Shown here: positions 59,687-64,000 of the stretch, piece by piece
How the letters are laid out: each line of letters begins with the position of its first letter
How positions within the stretch are numbered: position 1 is the first letter of the stretch
Assembly (NCBI GenBank): GCA_040757595.1
Contig: JBFLWP010000006.1
Location: forward strand, 1-64,000
Length of the DNA stretch: 64,000 nt
Source: Nitrospirota bacterium
GTDB lineage: Bacteria > Nitrospirota > Nitrospiria > Nitrospirales > Nitrospiraceae
Direction: 5' to 3'
Program-made: the position numbers and the translations under genes
Notes under the pieces: generated by a model
Told to the model about the DNA's origin: nothing
What the model saw: the letters and a program-made list of their open reading frames with translations, nothing else
Database searches by the model: none

Positions 59687-60151
59687 TTACGCCGCCCGGC
59701 GGGCAGCGGCTTCCGCGCCCGGAGCCGGCTCTTCCTGGTAGAGCCAGGCGCCCGCGACGGTCGCGGCCAGGACCTCGATTAATCCGACCAGCATCGCGGT
59801 GACCAGCAGGCGCCTCGGGAACAGCATCATGGGAAACCAGGCGAGCGTGGGCAGACAATAGCCCAGGAACCACACGCCGAGCCCCGCGTACAGCGCGGTG
59901 GTCATTCCGGCGCCGAACCGCGGACGGATCGCCGCGTAGGTTCCGATCGCCGCGATCCCATACGCGAACCCCAGCATGATGAAGAACAGGACGTTCTCCG
60001 GGCTCTCGACGAGGGGCTTGCCGAGCTCCCGCATTGCCTGGCGCCACTGGGGGCCCAGGATCACTCCGTGGAGCAGCCACTCCACCACGTCGATGATGAC
60101 CCCCGCAACGATCCCTCCCAGCAACACTCGGTTCCAGTTGATCGTTCCCAT
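59687..60151 (-). CDS. Four-helix membrane protein of unknown function
   Basis: A 154-residue membrane protein starting at 60151 with AAGGAGGA upstream. Hydrophobic helices: VLLGGIVAGVIIDVVEWLLH, ENVLFFIMLGFAYGIAAIGT, TTALYAGLGVWFLGYCLPTL and LLVTAMLVGLIEVLAATVAG. The conserved-looking IVAGVIIDVVEWLLHGV opening resembles small bacterial membrane proteins of unknown role. The C-terminal tail is Glu/Ala-rich and cytoplasmic or periplasmic by inference. Confidence 0.75.
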   Translation of the reverse strand: MGTINWNRVLLGGIVAGVIIDVVEWLLHGVILGPQWRQAMRELGKPLVESPENVLFFIMLGFAYGIAAIGTYAAIRPRFGAGMTTALYAGLGVWFLGYCLPTLAWFPMMLFPRRLLVTAMLVGLIEVLAATVAGAWLYQEEPAPGAEAAARRAA

Positions 60152-60363
60152 GGCGATCCTCCTTGGGGCGGAGTGAGAACCGATTTCCAGTGGGCCGAGG
60201 ACTGGATCGAGCTTACGCCCGCCAGAAAGGCAAGTCAACGCGCGTACGCCGGTGTCAGGCGATGGCGCTGGTATGGCGCGAGCCGCCCGTGTCCGAGCGG
60301 AAGAGATGGAACAATCTGCAAAGGGAGCCTTTGAACCGCGTCGCTCCCTCCCTCATCGCCGCC

Positions 60364-61023
60364 TCAGTCTTCCCAACATTGCGGGGCCGCCCATCTCCGT
60401 TGGTTCAGCCGTTCGATCAATTGTTTGTCGACCTGAATCACGCACTTGGCTTCCTTGAGGCCACGCTCGCCGTAGACTGCCGCCTGGACGGTCACCGGCC
60501 ATTCTTTGAGTTTGGCTAATCCATCGACAAATTGATCGAAGCGCAAAAAGTTTTGTGCGGGATCGCAGGGAGGGCCGGTTTCGTTGCAACGTACGACCTG
60601 GGGGGCAAAGTACGTTTCGTGGCTTTGTGCGCTTCCACCGCCTATGGGAAACGGCTTCGCATCCTCTGGATCCTTGTGGACGAGTTCGTCGCCTTCCGTT
60701 CGAAACAAGCCCCATTCCTGGCCCGCCTGTTCGTATGTTTTCCCGTTGAGGCTGTACCGGATCGACTCATTCTTTATCACCGCGCCGTAGTCCAATTGCC
60801 CTCTGTTCACGTAGGCCATGCGCGCTGCCAGTCTGACATAGTCCTTGGCTTGCCCCGGGTAGCGGTGAGCTCGAATCAGAACCTGGCTCGGTGCAAACAG
60901 CCGGACCTCAGGTCCGCGGAAGAATCCGTAGAGTTGATAAACAATCCCCCCGAGCGACAAGAGGAAGGCGGCGAATGCAAGAATGTCGGTTTTCCGCTCT
61001 ATTTCGATTCCGAAAAATCTCAT
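60364..61023 (-). CDS. Hypothetical protein with one N-terminal membrane helix
   Basis: A 219-residue protein. MRFFGIEIERKTDILAFAAF LLSLGGIVYQLYGFF gives one membrane anchor; the remainder is soluble, rich in Tyr, Gln and charged residues (RAHRYPGQAKDYVRLAARMA, HETYFAPQVVRCNETG). Lower GC than the surroundings suggests acquisition or weak selection. The next gene follows 6 bp upstream on the same strand order (61030-61398), so the two are probably co-transcribed. Confidence 0.65.
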   Translation of the reverse strand: MRFFGIEIERKTDILAFAAFLLSLGGIVYQLYGFFRGPEVRLFAPSQVLIRAHRYPGQAKDYVRLAARMAYVNRGQLDYGAVIKNESIRYSLNGKTYEQAGQEWGLFRTEGDELVHKDPEDAKPFPIGGGSAQSHETYFAPQVVRCNETGPPCDPAQNFLRFDQFVDGLAKLKEWPVTVQAAVYGERGLKEAKCVIQVDKQLIERLNQRRWAAPQCWED

Positions 61024-61029
61024 GCTCTT

Positions 61030-61398
61030 CTACCGTTCCGCGCCGCTTCTGCCCGCTTTGTCCGCCTTTCTTTCGATTACACCGGTTGAAGGTGGCTCGG
61101 GGGGCGGCATCAATGCTGCCGGCTCTGAGTCCATGGTCGGCGCTGTTGAGAAGGAGGCGGGGGGTGAGCCTTTGGGTTTCCGAGGTTTGTCAGGGGCGCC
61201 AGGGGTGCCTGGCGGGTCCGGCGCAGGCATCTTTTGCGGGTCAGAAGGAGAGCCCTCCATTGAGGTTAGCGGTGGATCTGGCGGGGGCATGGGGGCAGGT
61301 GGAATTGGCGCGGGCATTTCCGCGAAAGCCAAGGTGGAAATGACGGCCAAGCCACAAAGTCCGATCGCGCCAGCGATTCCCAGGGCCGTCGGTTTCAT
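61030..61398 (-). CDS. Proline-rich secreted protein
   Basis: A 122-residue protein with signal peptide MKPTALGIAGAIGLCGLAVI STLAFA and a Pro/Met-rich mature part (EMPAPIPPAPMPPPDPPLTS, PAPDPPGTPGAPDKPRKP, PPPEPPSTGV). Low complexity and presumably extended, exported to the periplasm. It lies just upstream of the anchored hypothetical protein on the same strand. Confidence 0.6.
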   Translation of the reverse strand: MKPTALGIAGAIGLCGLAVISTLAFAEMPAPIPPAPMPPPDPPLTSMEGSPSDPQKMPAPDPPGTPGAPDKPRKPKGSPPASFSTAPTMDSEPAALMPPPEPPSTGVIERKADKAGRSGAER

Positions 61399-61852
61399 GG
61401 GACACCTCCTGTTTGGCCTATTCCGAACGATTGGGTCGTTCAGTTCTTGCGAACCGAAGTCACCTTCGATCGGGCGGAACGCGGACAGATGCCGTTGGCG
61501 GGGTACGCATAACCAACTGAGCCAGTGCTGCTGGATTTGACCGGTTGGGAGGAGGCTCGTGCGACGATCGAGGTCCGAGCGATCGCAAACAGGACGGGGA
61601 GCAACAGGACCTGGCCACCGTGCAGCGTCATGCCGCGGGCCTCCCGGTTCCGTCCATCGGCATCGGGCTCCCGGCGTGGGAAGCCTGATTAGGTACTCGA
61701 TCGGGACGCTCAGACCATACGCCGGTGGCGCGGGTAAATCAACCTGCGTATGTGCTTCGACCGCCGTGCCCTCTTGTTTGGAAGGGGCATGGGGAAAAGG
61801 TCCGGTCGGGGCCTACCCGGTTGTCCGAGCAAGCCCCTTCGGAATCGGGGAG
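61399..61852. other. Gap before the helicase gene, no certain gene
   Basis: A minus-strand frame of 63 codons (61440-61631, MTLHGGQVLLLPVLFAIART) is open but has no family or clear ribosome binding site. I see no array, RNA gene or strong terminator. Promoter sequences for the proline-rich protein are expected in its left part. Confidence 0.5.
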
Positions 61853-63136
61853 CTACTGACGCGGGCCGCGCGATTCGTGGAACCGGCGAGGCTGCCGCCG
61901 GTGGTGCCTGCCGTTGTGAGCGGCCTCCGTCGGATGCGCCGCGTGGGAAGCGTGGGGCGCGTGGGCGTACCCTGGCGCCTGGCTTCCGGCGGCGGTCGGC
62001 ACCGGCCGGCCCAGAAGCTTCTCGATCGAGCGGATCTGGTCGCGGTCGTCCGCCGTCACGAAGCTAGTGGCGCGGCCCTCGGTCTTCATCCGCGCCGTCC
62101 GGCCGATCCGATGCACGTAGTCCTCCGGGCAGTTGGGCAGGTCGTAGTTGATGACGTGGGCGATGTTCGCCACGTCGATCCCCCGGGCCGCGATGTCCGT
62201 GGCCACGAGGATCCGGTACTTCCCGCGCCGGAACCCTTCGAGCGCCGAGCGGCGCTGCGAGAGCCGGCGATCCCCGTGGATCACGGCGACCCGGTGCCCG
62301 GACTGCTCCAAAGTCCGCCCCAGCCGGTCGGCCCGGTGCTTCGTCCTGGTGAAGACCAGCACGCTCTCGCCCGGCTCGTTCAGCAGCTTGAGCAGGAGGG
62401 GCGTCTTCGCGTCGGGCGTCGTGTGGTGGACCGTCTGCGTCACGCCGGCCGCCGGCGTCGCCGGCTTGCCCACCATGACCCGCACCGGGTTCTTCACGGA
62501 GACGCGGGCGAGGGCGCCCAGGTCGGTCGGCATGGTCGCCGAGAAGAGCAGCGTCTGCCGCTCCTCCGGGAGCGCGTCCAGGATCTGGTTGAGTTGGGGG
62601 GCGAAGCCCATGTCGAGCATCCGGTCCGCCTCGTCGAGCACCACGGTCGAGAACTGCGCCAGGTTGATGGTGCCGTTCCACATGTGGTCGAGCAGGCGGC
62701 CGGGCGTCGCGACGATGATCGGCGGCCGGTGGCGCAGCGCCCGGATCTGGGCCTGCATGTCCTCCCCGCCCACGATCACGGCGGCGAAGATCCGCCGGTG
62801 CCGGCCGAGCTTCTCCACGGTCTGCTGGATCTGGATTGCCAGCTCCCTGGTCGGGGCCAGGATCAGCCCGCGCGGGCCATGCCCGTGGGCGTGGAGCGGT
62901 TCGCCCGGTTTGCCGGCCAGCCGTTCGATCATCGGGATGACGAAGGCGGCCGTCTTGCCGGTGCCGGTCTGGGCACAGCCGAGCACGTCGCGCCCCTGCA
63001 GGCCGGCCGGGATGGCTTGCGCCTGGATGGGCGTAGGCTCGGCGAAGCCCGCCTCGGCGATGGCCCGCAGCGTGGCTTCGGACAGGCCGAGCGAGTGAAA
63101 GGTGATCGGAGGTGTAGCCGTAGCAGTCGTCTGCAC
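61853..63136 (-). CDS. DEAD-box RNA helicase, RhlE-type
   Basis: A 427-residue helicase. Q motif ITFHSLGLSEATLRAIAEAG, motif I AQTGTGKT, motif II VLDEADRMLDMGF, motif III FSATMP, motif VI HRIGRTAR. The C-terminus is short and basic (RHHRRQPRRFHESRGPRQ), typical of RhlE-like RNA-binding tails. The start is a GTG with AAGGAG eight bases upstream. A strong promoter lies about 170 bp away, leaving a long structured leader, as often seen for cold-regulated DEAD-box genes. Confidence 0.93.
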   Translation of the reverse strand: MQTTATATPPITFHSLGLSEATLRAIAEAGFAEPTPIQAQAIPAGLQGRDVLGCAQTGTGKTAAFVIPMIERLAGKPGEPLHAHGHGPRGLILAPTRELAIQIQQTVEKLGRHRRIFAAVIVGGEDMQAQIRALRHRPPIIVATPGRLLDHMWNGTINLAQFSTVVLDEADRMLDMGFAPQLNQILDALPEERQTLLFSATMPTDLGALARVSVKNPVRVMVGKPATPAAGVTQTVHHTTPDAKTPLLLKLLNEPGESVLVFTRTKHRADRLGRTLEQSGHRVAVIHGDRRLSQRRSALEGFRRGKYRILVATDIAARGIDVANIAHVINYDLPNCPEDYVHRIGRTARMKTEGRATSFVTADDRDQIRSIEKLLGRPVPTAAGSQAPGYAHAPHASHAAHPTEAAHNGRHHRRQPRRFHESRGPRQ

Positions 63137-63249
63137 AGAAAGACTCCTTTATCGAGGTAATCGCATGAACACTGGGTCAGAGAGCTGAGGGAGGCAGAAT
63201 CGGGAGGGAGTCCGCTCCGAGCAGGAGTCTGATAGCGATGCGATTGTGG

Positions 63250-63284
63250 GGTCCGGCTTGTAGGGCCGTCACGGTCGCCGGACC
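63250..63284 (-). promoter_or_regulatory. Stem-loop in the helicase 5' leader
   Basis: Minus strand GGTCCGGC (63277-63284) pairs with GCCGGACC (63250-63257) over a 19-base interior containing a smaller dyad. It lies between the promoter and the RhlE-type start codon, in what would be a ~160-nt untranslated leader. Confidence 0.4.
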
Positions 63285-63304
63285 ATTCGACGGTGACGGA
63301 GCAG

Positions 63305-63333
63305 AGTATACAGGACAATTCCTTAGAAGTCAA
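63305..63333 (-). promoter_or_regulatory. Strong sigma70-like promoter of the RhlE-type gene
   Basis: Minus strand TTGACT (63328-63333), 17-bp spacer, TATACT (63305-63310). It overlaps the stop codon of the glycosyltransferase at 63323 and is the best consensus promoter in the window. Confidence 0.6.
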
Positions 63334-64000
63334 CCGGCGGCTGTTCGCACAGCCCCGCCGGTCGCGGCGGCACCTTGGGGCCCAGCCCTTCCGCGGCCAA
63401 TCTGAGACGATCGGCGGCTCCCTGTCTGGACAGCCGGTGCAGGAGGAGCCGCAGGAGGGTGGCGGCGGCCCGGGTGATCTCGGACCGGCACATCTTGCTG
63501 GCGGCCCGGAGGCGGTCTTCGAACACGATCGGGACCTCCCGCAGCCGAAAGCCCATGAGCTGGCTGAAGTAGGTCATTTCGACCTGGAAGGCGTAGCCGT
63601 TCGAGCGGATGTCGAGGTGGTCCAACGCGGCGAGCAGCTCCCGCCGGTAGCACCGGAATCCGGCGGTCGCGTCCATTACCGTGAGGCCGAGCAGCCGGCG
63701 GGCGATGTGGTTGGCCGTGCGGCTCAGCAGGAGGCGGAACGGGCACCAGTTCTTCACCCCGCCGCCGGCGCTGTAGCGACTCCCGATCACGAGGTCGGCT
63801 TCTCTCGCGGCGTGGAACAGGTCGGGCAGGGACTCGGGACGGTGGGAGAGGTCGGCGTCCATCTCCACGAAGCAGTCGTACGGCTCCTTGAGCAGGAGGC
63901 GGAAGGCCTGCCGGTAGGCGGACCCCAGGCCCAGCTTGCCCGGCCGATGCAGCACGCGCAGACCGGGATGTCCGGCGCGCAGGGACTCGAGCAGCTCGCC
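63323..64000 (-). CDS. Polyprenol-phosphate sugar synthase (GT2, DPM1-like), partial
   Basis: The C-terminal 225 residues of a family 2 glycosyltransferase; the gene continues past the window end and its start is not seen. The catalytic DxD region is VEMDADLSHRPESLPDL, followed by DLVIGSRYSAGGGVKNW and GFRCYRRELLAALDHLDI. This is the pattern of dolichol/polyprenol-phosphate mannose synthases, which charge a lipid carrier with a sugar. The C-terminus (LLHRLSRQGAADRLRLAAEG) lacks the extra membrane domain of longer relatives. Confidence 0.88.
   Translation of the reverse strand, partial: GELLESLRAGHPGLRVLHRPGKLGLGSAYRQAFRLLLKEPYDCFVEMDADLSHRPESLPDLFHAAREADLVIGSRYSAGGGVKNWCPFRLLLSRTANHIARRLLGLTVMDATAGFRCYRRELLAALDHLDIRSNGYAFQVEMTYFSQLMGFRLREVPIVFEDRLRAASKMCRSEITRAAATLLRLLLHRLSRQGAADRLRLAAEGLGPKVPPRPAGLCEQPPVDF

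Noticed and set aside
61440-61631. A 63-codon protein before the helicase gene
   Set aside because: No ribosome binding site, family or supporting context; kept only as a remark on the gap.

Overview
The window is GC-rich Gram-negative chromosome. It has a FadL-type outer-membrane porin, several lipoproteins, a menaquinone/ubiquinone methyltransferase, a complete proton-pumping NADH:quinone oxidoreductase (complex I) operon and a dense set of PAS-type two-component sensors. Two palindromic elements (18037-18159 and 41954-42131) look, from memory, like intergenic repeats common in Nitrospira genomes, so Nitrospira (Nitrospirota) is my best guess. This is inference, as no rRNA or nitrification marker is present.

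Layout. 19-4933: radical SAM enzyme, ubiE, a lipoprotein/small-protein pair and a GAF histidine kinase. 4934-14022 is an accessory region built around uvrA. It holds a degenerate second uvrA start, a broken fic gene, an intact uvrA lacking the usual insertion domain, an IS200/IS605 element, orphan genes, an HTTM-like membrane protein, a second copy of the uvrA 3' end and a DUF433/DUF5615 toxin-antitoxin pair. 14179-18894: HerA-like ATPase, FadL porin, UPF0114 protein. 19148-29489: signal-transduction cluster with four histidine kinases (two with receiver domains), two response regulators, a MarR regulator and a stand-alone ethylene-receptor-like membrane domain. 29566-35695: uvrC, a frameshifted four-helix-bundle gene, a VOC protein, small membrane and secreted proteins, an M50 protease and a BrkB-family protein. 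35823-52832: complex I operon on the minus strand in the order midA-A-B-CD-E-F-G-H-I-J-K-L-M-N, headed by an NDUFAF7/MidA methyltransferase. 52948-64000: hrpB helicase, small envelope and hypothetical proteins, a PIN/Phd pair, a RhlE-type helicase and the end of a polyprenol-phosphate-sugar synthase.

The most striking signal is a system of heptamer hairpin arrays: 7-bp units repeated in a G-rich arm, a short unique loop, then the complementary C-rich arm. Several different 7-bp words are used. All 13 gene junctions of the complex I operon carry exactly one such array, or in one case a terminal-inverted-repeat element, and the gap after nuoN carries another. Where genes nearly touch, the array lies inside the 3' end of the upstream gene and is translated as a C-terminal tail (midA, nuoF, nuoM); part of nuoE's end is also array. 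A similar array lies in frame inside the HerA-like ATPase and another supplies its stop codon. This looks like operon-wide hairpin punctuation at DNA or mRNA level.

The second theme is the uvrA locus, where both ends of uvrA are duplicated around acquired genes and a palindrome spanning the start codon recurs at three otherwise unrelated reading frames.
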